Source: Sphingomonas oligoaromativorans
GTDB lineage: Bacteria; Pseudomonadota; Alphaproteobacteria; Sphingomonadales; Sphingomonadaceae
Direction: 5' to 3'
DNA: 64,000 bases
Assembly: GCF_011762195.1 (NCBI RefSeq)
Contig: NZ_JAASQK010000009.1
Location: 1-64,000, forward strand
Positions within the stretch are counted from its first letter, which is position 1. The number at the start of each line of letters is the position of its first letter. Below the pieces are notes generated by a model. The model was not told the origin of the DNA and did no database searches. It was given only the letters and a program-made list of their open reading frames with translations. Of the stretch, positions 26,741 to 37,655 are shown one piece after another. The position numbers and the translations under genes are program-made.

Positions 26741-28408
26741 ATGCCGCTGCGTTTCGCGGAGCGGGCCGACGAGGCCTATTCCTTCCCTTTGACCATCGGC
26801 CATCTGCTCGATGCCGCGCTGACGACGTCGGGGGATCAGGAGATCGTCTATCGCGACCAGCTCCGCTTCACCTATCGCGAGCTGCGCCAGCGGATCGGCC
26901 GCCTCGCCTCGCTGCTGAGCGATCTCGGCGCGGACGAAGGCATGACCATCGGCGTGATGGACTGGGACAGCCATCGCTATCTGGAGGCCTATTTCGCCAT
27001 CCCGATGATGGGGGCGGTGCTCCAGACGGTGAATGTCCGCCTCTCGCCGCAGCAGATCGCCTATACGCTGAACCATGCCTCGGCCGAGATCCTGCTCGTC
27101 CATCGCGACTTCTTCCCGCTGATCGATGCGATCCTGCCGGCACTGCCCGGCGTGAAGGCGATTGTCGCGATCATGGACGGCACCGACGGGCCGCTCCCCG
27201 CCTATGCCAAGGGCGAATATGAGGCGCTGTCGGCCGCCGCGTCGCCCGATTTCCCCTTCCGCGATTTCGACGAGAACGCGATCGCCACGACCTTCTACAC
27301 CACGGGGACGACCGGCAATCCCAAGGGCGTGGCGTTCAGCCATCGCCAGCTCGTGCTGCATACGCTTGCCTGCAACGCGCCCTTCGGCGTCACCCGCCAG
27401 CGCGGCCTGGGCGTCGAGGACGTCTATATGCCGCTCACCCCGATGTTCCACGTCCATGCCTGGGGCGTGCCCTATATCGCCACCATGCTGGGGCTGAAGC
27501 AGGTCTATCCGGGGCGCTACGAGCCCGGCATGATCCTGAAGCTCCGCGCGCAGGAAGGGGTGAGCTTCTCGCATTGCGTGCCGACCATCCTCCAGATGCT
27601 GCTCGCCGGCGCGGACCAGACGGGCGCGGATCTCTCCGACTGGTTCATGATTATCGGCGGCGCGGCGCTGACCCCGGCGCTCTATCGCGAGGCGCGGCGG
27701 AAAGGCATGGAGCTGGTGGCGGGGTATGGCATGTCGGAGACGGCGCCGACGCTGTCGATCGCCCGCCGCCGGCGCGGGGAGGAGGCCGGTCTGGAGGCAG
27801 ACGCGACGACGCTCACCATGGCGGGCGTGCCGGTGCCTCTGGTCTCGGCGCGGATCGTCGGCGAAGGGATGGCGGACCGCCCCGCCGACGGCGAGGCGCG
27901 GGGCGAGCTGGTGATCCGCGCGCCCTGGCTGACCCAGAGCTACACCGGCGACCCCGAGGCCTCGCAGGCGCTGTGGCGGGGCGGCTGGCTTCACACGCAG
28001 GATGTCGCGAGCATCGACGCGCAAGGCCATATCCAGATCCGTGATCGGCTGAAGGATGTCATCAAGACCGGTGGCGAGTGGATCTGCTCGCTCAGCATCG
28101 AGGAACTGATCGCGGGCGTCGAGGGCGTGGCCGAGGTCGCGGTGATCGGTGTGCCCGATGCGCGCTGGGGCGAGCGGCCGATCGCCGTCGCGGTGGCGCG
28201 CCCGGATTCCGCGCCGACGCTGGAGGCGGTCAACGCGCCGCTCGAACGCGCGGTCGAGACGGGCCGGATCAGCCGCTACGCGCTGCTCGATCGGCTGGAG
28301 CTGGTCGAGGCGATGCCCAGGACCAGCGTGGGCAAGGTCGACAAGAAGGCCTTGCGCGCCCGCTTCGCCATTCCGGCGGCCGAGATGGCGATGGCGGTGA
28401 AGGCCTAG
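26741..28408 (+). CDS. Medium/long-chain fatty acid-CoA ligase (AlkK-like AMP-binding protein)
   Basis: 555 residues of the acyl-adenylate superfamily. The P-loop motif [16 protein letters not shown], the GYGMSETAP motif and the hinge region [15 protein letters not shown] are intact; [14 protein letters not shown] carries the adenylation Lys. It activates a carboxylate to its CoA thioester in two steps. It starts behind GAGGAGAGAG; an in-frame ATG at 26714 is possible. The stop TAG shares CTAG with the stop of the converging LysR gene. Confidence 0.92.
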   Translation: MPLRFAERADEAYSFPLTIGHLLDAALTTSGDQEIVYRDQLRFTYRELRQRIGRLASLLSDLGADEGMTIGVMDWDSHRYLEAYFAIPMMGAVLQTVNVRLSPQQIAYTLNHASAEILLVHRDFFPLIDAILPALPGVKAIVAIMDGTDGPLPAYAKGEYEALSAAASPDFPFRDFDENAIATTFYTTGTTGNPKGVAFSHRQLVLHTLACNAPFGVTRQRGLGVEDVYMPLTPMFHVHAWGVPYIATMLGLKQVYPGRYEPGMILKLRAQEGVSFSHCVPTILQMLLAGADQTGADLSDWFMIIGGAALTPALYREARRKGMELVAGYGMSETAPTLSIARRRRGEEAGLEADATTLTMAGVPVPLVSARIVGEGMADRPADGEARGELVIRAPWLTQSYTGDPEASQALWRGGWLHTQDVASIDAQGHIQIRDRLKDVIKTGGEWICSLSIEELIAGVEGVAEVAVIGVPDARWGERPIAVAVARPDSAPTLEAVNAPLERAVETGRISRYALLDRLELVEAMPRTSVGKVDKKALRARFAIPAAEMAMAVKA

Positions 28409-29298
28409 CGCTCCCAGGGTGGGGCGGGGGCGTAGAGCGCCTCCAGATGGGCGAGCCACGAGCGCAGCGCCGCCGGCAGCGGCTCGGCGCGGGCATGGAC
28501 GGCATAGATGCCGACATCGCGCGCGCCCTGCCAGTCGGGCAGGATGCGCCGCAGCGCGCCCGAGGCCAGCTCATGGCCGACATCCCATGTCGAGCGCAGC
28601 GCGATGCCGACGCCCGCCAGCGCCAGCTCGCGCACCACCTCGCTCGAATTGGTGAGGAGATGGCTGTCCACGTCGAGCGTGCGGCGGGCCTTGGCGCTCT
28701 CCAGCCGCCACGGCGTCTGGTTCGAGGCGGCGAGCAGGCGGTGCCCGGCCAGATCGCGCAGCGAGGAGGGGAGGCCATGCCGCTCCAGATAGGCGGGCGC
28801 GGCGCACAGCACGCGGCGGTTGGGCGCGAGCAGCCGGGCGGTGAGACCCGATCCCGGAGCGGTGGCGGTGATGCGGAGCGCCACGTCCACCCGTTCGGCG
28901 AGCAGATCGGTGAAGCCGTCGTCGAGCAGCAGCGCCACCTTCACCGCCGGATGGCGTTCGAGGAAGGCGGGCAGATGCGGCGCGACATGCAGCCGGCCGA
29001 ACGAGGTGGGCGCCGCGATGCGGAGCAGCCCGCTCGGGGCTTCGGCGCGGCCGGCGACGCGCGCCTCGGCCGCCTCCATCGCGGCGAGGATGGCGCGGAC
29101 ATCCTCGTGGAAGATGCGCCCCGCCTCGGTGGTGGTGAGCCGCCGCGTGGTGCGGTGGATCAGCCGCGCGCCGAGGCTCGCCTCCAGCGCCGCCAGCCGC
29201 TTCGACGCCGCCGCGGGCGACAGCCCCAACTCGCGCCCCGCCGCCGACAGGCTGCCGAGATCGACGATGCGGGCAAACAGCCGATAGTCCCGATCCAT
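28405..29298 (-). CDS. LysR-family transcriptional regulator
   Basis: 297 residues. The helix-turn-helix is at about residues 4-62 ([22 protein letters not shown]), followed by an effector-binding domain of the CrgA-like group. The gene is divergent from malate synthase G with 99 bp between the start codons, the classical arrangement of a LysR regulator and its target, so control of glcB is likely but inferred. Confidence 0.92.
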   Translation of the reverse strand: MDRDYRLFARIVDLGSLSAAGRELGLSPAAASKRLAALEASLGARLIHRTTRRLTTTEAGRIFHEDVRAILAAMEAAEARVAGRAEAPSGLLRIAAPTSFGRLHVAPHLPAFLERHPAVKVALLLDDGFTDLLAERVDVALRITATAPGSGLTARLLAPNRRVLCAAPAYLERHGLPSSLRDLAGHRLLAASNQTPWRLESAKARRTLDVDSHLLTNSSEVVRELALAGVGIALRSTWDVGHELASGALRRILPDWQGARDVGIYAVHARAEPLPAALRSWLAHLEALYAPAPPWER

Positions 29299-29397
29299 GG
29301 CGATTGTTTCCCTATGCGATCAAATGCATTGAACAATTTCCGTCTAATGATGCAATCGCGCCTGCGCTATGCTCCGCCTCGCGTAAGAGGAGGGATC
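29299..29397. promoter_or_regulatory. Divergent LysR/malate synthase promoter with operator-like repeat
   Basis: ATTGTT at 29303-29308 and AACAAT at 29332-29337 form inverted arms around an AT-rich core containing ATGCGATCAAATGCAT. LysR proteins bind imperfect dyads (T-N11-A) in such intergenic regions. The ribosome-binding site AGAGGAGGG for malate synthase ends just before its ATG. Confidence 0.4.
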
Positions 29398-31518
29398 ATG
29401 ACGGACACGATCATCGACACCCGGAGGATCGACCGGGCCGGCCTCGCCGTCGCCGAGCCGCTGGCGCGCTTCATCGAGGAGCGGGCGCTGCCCGGCACCG
29501 GCATCGAGCCGGCCGCCTTCTGGGCGGGCGTGGCCGGCCTCTTCGCCCGCTTCGCGCCCGAGAACGCGATGCTGCTCGCCCGGCGCGACGATCTTCAGGC
29601 GCGGATCGACGCGTGGCATGAGGCGCATGGCCGTCAGCCGATCGATCCGGCGGCCTATCAGGCCTTCCTGCGCGATATCGGCTATCTCGTCCCGGAGCCC
29701 GCCCCCTTCACCATCGGGACCGGCCCGGTCGATCCCGAGGTGGCGGCGCTGGCCGGGCCGCAGCTCGTCGTGCCCGTGCTCAACGCGCGCTTCCTGCTCA
29801 ACGCCGCCAATGCGCGCTGGGGCAGCCTCTACGATGCGCTCTACGGCACCGATGCGCTGGGCTCGCTGCCGCCCGCCGGCGGCTATGATACCGCGCGCGG
29901 GGCCGAGGTGGTGGCGCGGGCCAAGGCGTTCCTCGACGAGGCGGTGCCGCTCGCCCAAGGTTCATGGGCCGATTTCGCCGGTGGCGACCCGGTGCTGGCC
30001 GACCCGTCGCAACTCGCCGGCCGCGCGGGGGAGACCTTGCTCTTCCGGCACCATGGCCTGCACATCGAATTGGTGATCGACCGCGCCCACCCGATCGGGC
30101 GCAGCGATCCGGCCGGCATCGCCGACGTGCTGCTCGAATCCGCGCTCAGCACGATCGTCGATCTGGAGGACTCGGTCGCGGCGGTCGATGCCGAGGACAA
30201 GGTCGCGGCCTATGCCAACTGGCTGGGGCTGATGAAGGGCGATCTGGAAGCGCGCTTCGACAAGGGCGACCAGCCGATGACCCGCGCGCTGGAGCCGGAC
30301 CGCCGCTATGCCGCGCCCGATGGCTCGACGCTGGAACTGCCCGGCCGCGCGCTGCTGTTCGTGCGCAATGTCGGCCATCTGATGACGACGCCCGCTCTGC
30401 TGCTCCCCGACGGTTCGGAGGCGCCGGAGGGCATCCTCGACGGCATCGTCACCTCGCTGATCGCGCTGCACGACCTCCGGGGGCAGGGGCGTTTCCGCAA
30501 CAGCCGGGCGGGCTCGGTCTATATCGTGAAGCCCAAGATGCACGGGCCGGAGGAGGCGGACTTCACCGACCGCCTGTTCGACGCGATCGAGGATCTGCTG
30601 GGGCTTGCCCGCCACACGATCAAGGTCGGCGTGATGGACGAGGAGCGCCGCACCTCCGCCAATCTCGCCGCCTGCATCGAGGCGGTGAAGGGGCGCATCG
30701 TCTTCATCAACACCGGCTTCCTCGACCGCACCGGCGACGAGATGCACACGTCGATGCGGGCCGGCGCGATGATCCGCAAGGGAGCGATGAAGACGTCCGC
30801 GTGGATCGAGGCCTATGAGAAGCGCAATGTCGCCATCGGCCTCGCCTGCGGGCTGGCGGGGCGGGCGCAGATCGGCAAGGGCATGTGGGCCGCGCCCGAT
30901 CGGATGGCCGACATGCTGGCGCAGAAGGGCGGCCACCCGATGTCCGGCGCGACGACGGCCTGGGTGCCCTCGCCGACGGCCGCGACGCTGCACGCGATGC
31001 ACTATCATGCCGTCGACGTGCGCGAGCGGCAGAAGGCGGTCGCGGCCGAGCCCGTGCCGTCGCTCGACGCGCTGCTGACGATCCCCCTGGCCAAGGGGCA
31101 CAACTGGACGCCACAGGAGATCGCCGAGGAACTGGACAACAACGCGCAGGGCATCCTCGGCTATGTCGTGCGCTGGGTGGATCAGGGCGTCGGCTGCTCC
31201 AAGGTGCCCGACATCCACGACATCGGCCTGATGGAGGATCGCGCGACGCTGCGCATCTCCTCGCAGCATATGGCGAACTGGCTGCTCCACGGCGTGGCGA
31301 GCGAGGCGCAGGTGGATGCCGCCTTCCGCCGCATGGCCGCCAAGGTCGACGCGCAGAACGCGGGCGACCCGGCGTACCGGCCGATGGCGGGGCGGGAGAC
31401 GGAGAGCCTCGCCTATCAGGCGGCGCGCGCACTGGTGTTCGAGGGGCTCACCCAGCCCAACGGCTATACCGAACCGCTCCTCCACCGCTTCCGCCAGAGG
31501 GTGAAGGCGAAGGGGTGA
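29398..31518 (+). CDS. glcB: Malate synthase G
   Basis: 706 residues, the normal size of isoform G. It condenses glyoxylate with acetyl-CoA to malate in the glyoxylate shunt. Recognisable stretches include [41 protein letters not shown] and [14 protein letters not shown] near the active site. The start follows AGAGGAGGG. No isocitrate lyase lies in the window. The divergent LysR gene is the likely regulator. Confidence 0.96.
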   Translation: MTDTIIDTRRIDRAGLAVAEPLARFIEERALPGTGIEPAAFWAGVAGLFARFAPENAMLLARRDDLQARIDAWHEAHGRQPIDPAAYQAFLRDIGYLVPEPAPFTIGTGPVDPEVAALAGPQLVVPVLNARFLLNAANARWGSLYDALYGTDALGSLPPAGGYDTARGAEVVARAKAFLDEAVPLAQGSWADFAGGDPVLADPSQLAGRAGETLLFRHHGLHIELVIDRAHPIGRSDPAGIADVLLESALSTIVDLEDSVAAVDAEDKVAAYANWLGLMKGDLEARFDKGDQPMTRALEPDRRYAAPDGSTLELPGRALLFVRNVGHLMTTPALLLPDGSEAPEGILDGIVTSLIALHDLRGQGRFRNSRAGSVYIVKPKMHGPEEADFTDRLFDAIEDLLGLARHTIKVGVMDEERRTSANLAACIEAVKGRIVFINTGFLDRTGDEMHTSMRAGAMIRKGAMKTSAWIEAYEKRNVAIGLACGLAGRAQIGKGMWAAPDRMADMLAQKGGHPMSGATTAWVPSPTAATLHAMHYHAVDVRERQKAVAAEPVPSLDALLTIPLAKGHNWTPQEIAEELDNNAQGILGYVVRWVDQGVGCSKVPDIHDIGLMEDRATLRISSQHMANWLLHGVASEAQVDAAFRRMAAKVDAQNAGDPAYRPMAGRETESLAYQAARALVFEGLTQPNGYTEPLLHRFRQRVKAKG

Positions 31519-31673
31519 CGAAGTCGACACGCATGACGGAAAAATCCCGTCGCCGTCGCTGAGAAAGATCATGCCGTCTGGAAGTCGAATGGACTTGCCC
31601 GATACCGATCGTCTGCTCACCGTACGCGACGCGCGAGGCCGATTTTTGTTCGCGCTATCGAAAGGTGACGGTC

Positions 31674-32633
31674 GTGCGGCTGATGCGGGTCATTGTAGCG
31701 TGTCTCGTGGGAATGATGAGCTTGGTTGGCAATGCAGCCGAAGCTGCCGCATCAACGGCATGGCAGGCCCCCTCGGGCTATCGTCAGATTCCGATCTGGC
31801 CGGGCAGCGCACCGGATATGGCGGGTGTGCCGCAGCCTCCCGAACGGGTTGAAGTCACCAAGGCGCCAGATGTCGTTGCCGGTCGACCATATACCGGCGT
31901 CTATGATGTGACCGCCCCGACCATGACCATATTTCCCGCAAAGGGGCACAATACCGGCGCAGCGATGATCGTCTTTCCGGGCGGTGGGTTTCAGATGCTC
32001 GCGATCGACCTTGAGGGCACCGAAATCTGCGACTGGATGACATCGAAGGGCATGACATGCGTATTGCTCAAATATCATGTTCCAAACAGCGACGATCATT
32101 ATGACCGTCACTGCAACTGCCACGTCACGCCCAAAGTCCGCCGCGCCTTGCAGGATGCGCAACGTACCATCCGGCTGGTGCGGTCCAGGGCGCAGGAACT
32201 CAAGATCGATCCGCATAAGATCGGCGTGATAGGCTTTTCGGCGGGCGGTTATCTCGTGGCGGAAACGAGCAACGTTTTCGCGGCGGCCTACAAACCGGTC
32301 GATGCGATAGATCGGGTGAGCAGCCGCCCCGATTTTGCGATTGCCGCCTATCCGGGCCACATCTGGCGCGGCAATGGCTGGGATATGGACCCTTCGCTTC
32401 ACGTCACCGGGCAAACCCCGCCGACATTCATCGTGCAAGCATGGGACGATAAGGTCGACGGTATTCGGCAGAGCCTGATTTACGCTCATGCGCTCGAAAA
32501 TGCGGGTGTTCCCGCCGAGGTCCATCTTTTCGCCAAAGGCGGGCACGCTTTCGGTTTGCGGCAGACCAGGCATCCCATCACGGGGTGGCCCACGCTGGTG
32601 GAGAACTGGCTCAAGGAAATCGCGATCCTGTAG
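31674..32633 (+). CDS. Secreted alpha/beta hydrolase (carbohydrate-esterase-like)
   Basis: 319 residues from GTG at 31674, with AAAGG eight bases upstream; ATG at 31683 is the alternative. A signal peptide (MRVIVACLVGMMSLVGNAAEA) is followed by an esterase fold: oxyanion region FPGGGF, nucleophile in GFSAGGY, Asp in WDDKVDG and His in KGGHAFG. The group includes acetyl-xylan and feruloyl esterases. By eye its base composition is lower in GC than its neighbours (for example around 32060-32110), which hints at acquisition. It converges on dnaE2. Confidence 0.85.
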   Translation: MRLMRVIVACLVGMMSLVGNAAEAAASTAWQAPSGYRQIPIWPGSAPDMAGVPQPPERVEVTKAPDVVAGRPYTGVYDVTAPTMTIFPAKGHNTGAAMIVFPGGGFQMLAIDLEGTEICDWMTSKGMTCVLLKYHVPNSDDHYDRHCNCHVTPKVRRALQDAQRTIRLVRSRAQELKIDPHKIGVIGFSAGGYLVAETSNVFAAAYKPVDAIDRVSSRPDFAIAAYPGHIWRGNGWDMDPSLHVTGQTPPTFIVQAWDDKVDGIRQSLIYAHALENAGVPAEVHLFAKGGHAFGLRQTRHPITGWPTLVENWLKEIAIL

Positions 32634-32703
32634 ACCGAATGGCGGCTTGCCACATATGAGCGTTCGGAAGCCGGCGGTCGCGCATCACCCTTCACCCTCC
32701 TCC

Positions 32704-35700
32704 TCAATGGAAATCCCGTGACTTCGGGATGATCCGCACGTCGCGCGGGTGGCGGGCGCGGGGGATGGGGGTGATGGGCGCCGCCTCGCCCAGCCCGTCG
32801 AGCAGCGCGCTCAGGTCCACGATGCGGTTCGCCATCAGGTGGAGCACGCCTTCTTCGCTGCGCTGCACCTCGCCCTCCGCCTGCATCAGCCGCGCGGCCA
32901 TCAGCGGGCGGCGATAGCGCTCGAACAGCCGCGCCCAGAGCAGGATGTTCACGATCCCCGTCTCGTCCTCCAGCGTGGCGAAGATGGCGTTGCCCTTGCC
33001 CGGCCGCTGGCGCACCAGCACCACGCCCGCCACCTTCGCCCGCGCGCCGTTCTTCGCCTCCCCCAGCTCCGCGCTGCTGAGGATGCCCCGGCGGCGGAGC
33101 GTTTCGCGCAGGAACCGGATCGGATGCGCCTTCAGGGAGAGCCGGGTGGTCTGATAGTCGGCGGCGACATGCTCGGCGAGCGGCATGGCGGGGAGCGCCA
33201 CGTCGGGTTCGTCGGCCAGCTCGCGGGCGCGGGCGGCGGCGAACAGCGGCAGCTCGGCGGAAGCCGGCATCCGCCGCACCTCCCACGCCGCCTCGCGCCG
33301 CGGCAGGGCGAGCGAGCGGCACGCATCCGCATCCGCCAGCAGGCGGAGCGCGCGGGCGGGGAGCGCCGTCGTCTCCGCGCCCTCGCCCTGTGGAACCCGC
33401 ACGCGCCGGCCCAGCTCCTCGATGCTGGCGAAGGGGCCGTTCGCCGCCCGTTCGGCGGCGATGGCGTGGCCCCAATCCTCACGGAAGCCGTCGATCTGGC
33501 GGAAGCCGATGCGCAGCGCCTGGCCCTTGTCGAGGCGGTGCCGGGCCGCACCCCAACTCCAGCGGGGATGGATTGCGGTGTCGGTGGCGCCGGCTTCGAG
33601 GCCGTTGTCCCAGCCGCTGTGGTTGACGTCGATCGCGAGGGTCTCGACGCCATGCTCCTGCGCGTCGCGGACGATCTGGGCGGGGGCGTAGAAGCCCATC
33701 GGCTGCGCATTGAGCAGAGCGCACGCGAACACCGCCGGATGGGTGCATTTGAGCCAGGCCGAGACATAGACCAGCAGCGCGAAGGAGATGGCGTGGCTTT
33801 CCGGGAAGCCATAGCTGCCGAAACCCTTGATCTGGTTGTAGCAGCGCTGGGCGAAATCGCGCTGATAGCCGCGTGCGGCCATGCCCTCGATCATCTTGCG
33901 TTCGAAATCGCCGATCGTGCCGACATTGCGGAACGTCGCCATCGCGCGGCGGAGCCGGTTCGCCTCGTCGGGGGTGAAGCCGGCCGCGATGATGGCGAGC
34001 TTCATCGCCTGCTCCTGAAAGAGCGGCACGCCGAAGGTGTCGCCCAATATCCCGCGCAGCTCGTCTTGATCGTGCGGGGGCTTGGGGGAGGGGAAGTCCA
34101 CGGCCTCCTTGCCTGCCCGCCGCTTGAGATAGGGATGCACCATGTCGCCCTCGATCGGGCCGGGGCGCACGATCGCCACCTGTACGGCGAGGTCGTAGAA
34201 TGTGCGAGGCTTCAGGCGCGGCAGCATGTTGATCTGGGCGCGGCTCTCGACCTGGAAGACGCCGATGCTGTCGCCGGTGCAGAGCATGTCGTAGACCGCC
34301 GGCACCTTGGCCGGCACGGTGGCGAGGGCGAGGTCGCCGAGGCCGTGCGCGCGCATCAGGTCGAACGCCTTGCGGATGCAGGTGAGCATTCCGAGCGCCA
34401 GCACGTCGACCTTCATCAGGCCGAGCGCGTCGATATCGTCCTTGTCCCATTCGATGAAGGTGCGGTCGTCCATCGCGGCATTGTGGATCGGCACCAGCTC
34501 GTCGAGCCGCCCCTGCGTCAGCACGAAGCCGCCGACATGCTGCGAAAGGTGGCGCGGCGCGTGGAGAAGCTGGCTGACGATCCAGTGCAGCCGCGCGAGT
34601 TCGGGCGCCTGTGCGTCGAACCCCGCGTCGGTGAAGCGACGGCTCTCCATGCGGCCGGCATAGCTGCCCCACACCATGCCGGTGAGCCGCGCGGTCACGT
34701 CCTCGGAGAGGCCCAGCACCTTGCCGACCTCGCGCACCGCGCTCTTCGGGCGATAATGGATGACGGTGGCGGCGATGCCGGCGCGTTCGCGGCCATAGCG
34801 CTCATAGATGTGCTGGATCACCTCCTCGCGCCGCTCATGCTCGAAATCGACGTCGATATCGGGCGGCTCGTCGCGCTCGGCCGAGACGAAGCGCGAGAAG
34901 AGCAGCTTGAACTGCCCCGGATCGACCGAGGTGATGCCGAGGAAGAAGCAGACCGCCGAATTGGCCGCCGAACCCCGCCCCTGACACAGGATCGGCGGAT
35001 CGAGCGAGCGGGCATATTGCACCGCGTCATAGACGGTGAGGAAATAATAAGCGTAGCGCCGCTTGCGGATCAGGCGGAATTCGGTGCGCAGCGTGTTGCG
35101 GATCTTGCGCGGGATGCCGTCGGGATAGGCCTTCTCCGCCGCCTGCATGGTGATGTGCTTGAGCCAGGGCATGGGTTTCCACCCCTTCGGCACCGGCTCA
35201 TGGGGATATTCGTAGCGCAGGTCTTCGAGCCTGAAGCGGATGCGGCCGAGGATGTCGGCCCAGCCTGTCGTCGCATCGGGGGCCTGACGGAACAGCCGCG
35301 CCATCTCGGCCGCCGGTTTCAGATGGCGCTCTGCATTGGCGAGGAGCTGCGTGCCGGCCTGCGTGACGGTCACCCCCTCGCGGATGCAGGTGACGATATC
35401 GTGGAGCGGGCGGTGCTCGGGCGTCGCATAGAGCGCGTCGGTGGTGGCGAGGAGGGGGATGCCGGTGCGCGCCGACAGCGCCTGAAGCCGCGCGAGGCGG
35501 CGCTGATCGTCGCCGCGCCGCGCCATGGTGGCGGCGAGCCACAGCGGCGCGTGGCGGGCGAGGCGGCGGAGCAGGAACTCGTGGGTCTCGTCGGCGATGG
35601 CGATCAGCAGCAGGCCGTCCGCATGATCGATCAGATCGGCGAGGCGCAGGTCGCATTCGCCCTTGGCCGCGCGGAGATTGCCGGTCGACAGCAGCCGGGT

Positions 35701-36018
35701 GAGCCGCCCCCAGCCATGGCGATCGACCGGATAGGCGACGATGTCCGGCGTGCCATCGGTGAAGGCGAGCCGGGCGCCGAAGACGAGACGGAAATCGGGC
35801 TGGGGCTCCTTCGCCTGCCCGATCTTCGCCCGCAGATCCTTGAGCGCGACATGGGCGCGCACCACGCCCGCCACCGTGTTGCGATCGGCGATGCCCAGCC
35901 CGCTGAGGCCGAGCTTCACCGCCTTCACCACCATATCGGCCGGGTGCGAGGCGCCGCGCAGGAAGGAGTAATTGGTCGCCGCGACCAGCTCGGCGAAGGC
36001 GGGGGGCTCGCCGCTCAT
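32704..36018 (-). CDS. dnaE2: Error-prone DNA polymerase DnaE2 (ImuC)
   Basis: 1104 residues of the C-family polymerase alpha subunit, DnaE2 type. The N-terminus is the PHP domain (FAELVAATNYSFLRGASHP); the palm carries PDIDVDFEHERR with catalytic Asp residues; KGFGSYGFPESHA and an OB-fold near the C-terminus follow. It is the translesion synthesis polymerase of the mutasome. Its ATG overlaps the imuB stop as ATGA, so it is the last gene of the imuA-imuB-dnaE2 operon under the LexA box at 38347. Confidence 0.96.
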   Translation of the reverse strand: MSGEPPAFAELVAATNYSFLRGASHPADMVVKAVKLGLSGLGIADRNTVAGVVRAHVALKDLRAKIGQAKEPQPDFRLVFGARLAFTDGTPDIVAYPVDRHGWGRLTRLLSTGNLRAAKGECDLRLADLIDHADGLLLIAIADETHEFLLRRLARHAPLWLAATMARRGDDQRRLARLQALSARTGIPLLATTDALYATPEHRPLHDIVTCIREGVTVTQAGTQLLANAERHLKPAAEMARLFRQAPDATTGWADILGRIRFRLEDLRYEYPHEPVPKGWKPMPWLKHITMQAAEKAYPDGIPRKIRNTLRTEFRLIRKRRYAYYFLTVYDAVQYARSLDPPILCQGRGSAANSAVCFFLGITSVDPGQFKLLFSRFVSAERDEPPDIDVDFEHERREEVIQHIYERYGRERAGIAATVIHYRPKSAVREVGKVLGLSEDVTARLTGMVWGSYAGRMESRRFTDAGFDAQAPELARLHWIVSQLLHAPRHLSQHVGGFVLTQGRLDELVPIHNAAMDDRTFIEWDKDDIDALGLMKVDVLALGMLTCIRKAFDLMRAHGLGDLALATVPAKVPAVYDMLCTGDSIGVFQVESRAQINMLPRLKPRTFYDLAVQVAIVRPGPIEGDMVHPYLKRRAGKEAVDFPSPKPPHDQDELRGILGDTFGVPLFQEQAMKLAIIAAGFTPDEANRLRRAMATFRNVGTIGDFERKMIEGMAARGYQRDFAQRCYNQIKGFGSYGFPESHAISFALLVYVSAWLKCTHPAVFACALLNAQPMGFYAPAQIVRDAQEHGVETLAIDVNHSGWDNGLEAGATDTAIHPRWSWGAARHRLDKGQALRIGFRQIDGFREDWGHAIAAERAANGPFASIEELGRRVRVPQGEGAETTALPARALRLLADADACRSLALPRREAAWEVRRMPASAELPLFAAARARELADEPDVALPAMPLAEHVAADYQTTRLSLKAHPIRFLRETLRRRGILSSAELGEAKNGARAKVAGVVLVRQRPGKGNAIFATLEDETGIVNILLWARLFERYRRPLMAARLMQAEGEVQRSEEGVLHLMANRIVDLSALLDGLGEAAPITPIPRARHPRDVRIIPKSRDFH

Positions 36019-37655
36019 GCGAACAGCCCGTGGACGTACCAGCAGGGCCGATCCGTCTCGCTGCCGTAAAGGCCGTAGCGGAACAGCCAGAAACGGCGGC
36101 CGCGCGCATCCTCCACCCGGAAATAATCGCGGGTGAGGAGCGGGCGCGGATGGCGGGCGGGGGGCATCTCTTCCCCCGCTTCCAGATCGTCGCGGCCGGG
36201 ATCGGGATGGACGACCGAGGGTTCGGGATCGGGCAGCCGCTCGACCTTCACCCGCCACCATTCGGACGCGATCCGTTCCGGCCCCTCGAAACGGGTGACG
36301 TCATGATGGGTGCGCCGCCAGCGGAAGCGGCGGGGTGGCCCGTCGGGCACCTCGGCCAGCACCTCGATCGGCTGCGGCGGGTCGAACAGGTGGAGTGGGC
36401 GGAGCGGCGGCTCGCCGGGCACGGGCGAACCCCAGGGCGCGGGCGCCGGACTGTCCATGGCGGGGAGCGGCAAGGCACGCTGCTCGGGGATATGCGTGTC
36501 GCGGGGCGCGAAGCGGCGGACGCGCCCGCGCCCCAGCCGTGTGCCGAGCCGGTCGACCAATGCCGCCAGCGCATCCTCGCTGACCGAGCCGCCTTCGAGC
36601 TGGAACTGCGATGCGTCAAGCGGCTCCGCCATGGGCACCGCCAGCCGGATCATGTCGAAGCCGAAGCCCGGATCGATCGGATCGGCGAGCGCATCGATCC
36701 GCTCGCGCATCAGCCGCACGACCAAGGCCGGGTCGCGCGTCGGCAGGCTCGTCTCGATGGCGAGATCACGGGTGAGGCCGTCGCTGCGATAGAGGCGGAC
36801 GGCGAAGCGCCGGCCTCCGCTGCGCCGTTCCTCCAGCGCTCCGGCGGCTTCCCCGGCCAGCTCCGAGATCGTCAGGAGCGCCTGTTCGGTGCGCAGGATC
36901 GGCTCGGCGAAGCGCCGCTCGAACAGCAGAGCGGGGAGCGGCCGGCGCGGCACGATGCGGCTGTCCGCATGGCCGATCAGCCGATCGAGCGCGGCCACCG
37001 TCTCCGATCCGAAGCGCGCGGCGATCGGCGCGCTGGGCCGCTGGGCGAGATCGCCGATGGTCTTGAGCCCCGCCCGGCCGAGCGCGACCTCGATTTCTTC
37101 CTCCAGCCGCAGCGCCGCGACCGGCAGCCGCCGCACCGCCGCCGCCTCGTCGGGCGCGGGCATGGTCTGGTAGCGGGCGAGCGCCTGCGCCGCCTCGGGC
37201 GTGGCCGCGACGGCGTGGCGCAGGTGGAGCCTTAATGCCGCGATCCGGCGTTCCGCATCGGCCGCCAGCGCGCCTTCGCCGCCGAACAGATGCTCGGTGC
37301 CGCTGATGTCGAGCGTGATGCCGTCGGGCGGATCGAGCGCCACCATCGGCGTATAGCGGTCGCAGCCGTCGGCGATCCGTTCCAGCCACAGCGCATCGGC
37401 GTGCGGATCATGATCGATCGCGGCGAGTTCGGGAACGCGCGCGCGGGCATCCGCCAGCGTCAGCCCCGGCGCGATGCCGAGCCGCAGCGCCCGCGCGTCG
37501 ACCGCGACGATCCGCATCGCGCCGCGCTGCTTCTCGACGAAGGCGAGGGGCTGGTCAGCGGGCGTATCGGGGTGCAGCGCCCGGAAGCGATCCGCCGGCA
37601 GCAACGGCAGGAACAGCGCGAGGTAGCGCCGGCTCGCGGAAGCGGACGCGCTCAC
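36015..37655 (-). CDS. imuB: Y-family polymerase-like protein ImuB
   Basis: 546 residues with a Y-family architecture (YLALFLPLLPADRFR; ALRLGIAPGLTLADARARVPEL; LDISGTEHLFGGE). The acidic residues that bind metal in active Y polymerases are not present at the N-terminal strand, which agrees with the known non-catalytic, clamp-tethering role of ImuB. The start is GTG at 37655, lying within the end of imuA (101 bp overlap). It couples to dnaE2 by a 4-bp overlap. Confidence 0.93.
   Translation of the reverse strand: MSASASASRRYLALFLPLLPADRFRALHPDTPADQPLAFVEKQRGAMRIVAVDARALRLGIAPGLTLADARARVPELAAIDHDPHADALWLERIADGCDRYTPMVALDPPDGITLDISGTEHLFGGEGALAADAERRIAALRLHLRHAVAATPEAAQALARYQTMPAPDEAAAVRRLPVAALRLEEEIEVALGRAGLKTIGDLAQRPSAPIAARFGSETVAALDRLIGHADSRIVPRRPLPALLFERRFAEPILRTEQALLTISELAGEAAGALEERRSGGRRFAVRLYRSDGLTRDLAIETSLPTRDPALVVRLMRERIDALADPIDPGFGFDMIRLAVPMAEPLDASQFQLEGGSVSEDALAALVDRLGTRLGRGRVRRFAPRDTHIPEQRALPLPAMDSPAPAPWGSPVPGEPPLRPLHLFDPPQPIEVLAEVPDGPPRRFRWRRTHHDVTRFEGPERIASEWWRVKVERLPDPEPSVVHPDPGRDDLEAGEEMPPARHPRPLLTRDYFRVEDARGRRFWLFRYGLYGSETDRPCWYVHGLFA

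Noticed and set aside
32749-36069. 1106-residue plus-strand frame opposite dnaE2
   Set aside because: Antisense shadow without recognisable domains; dnaE2 is unambiguous.
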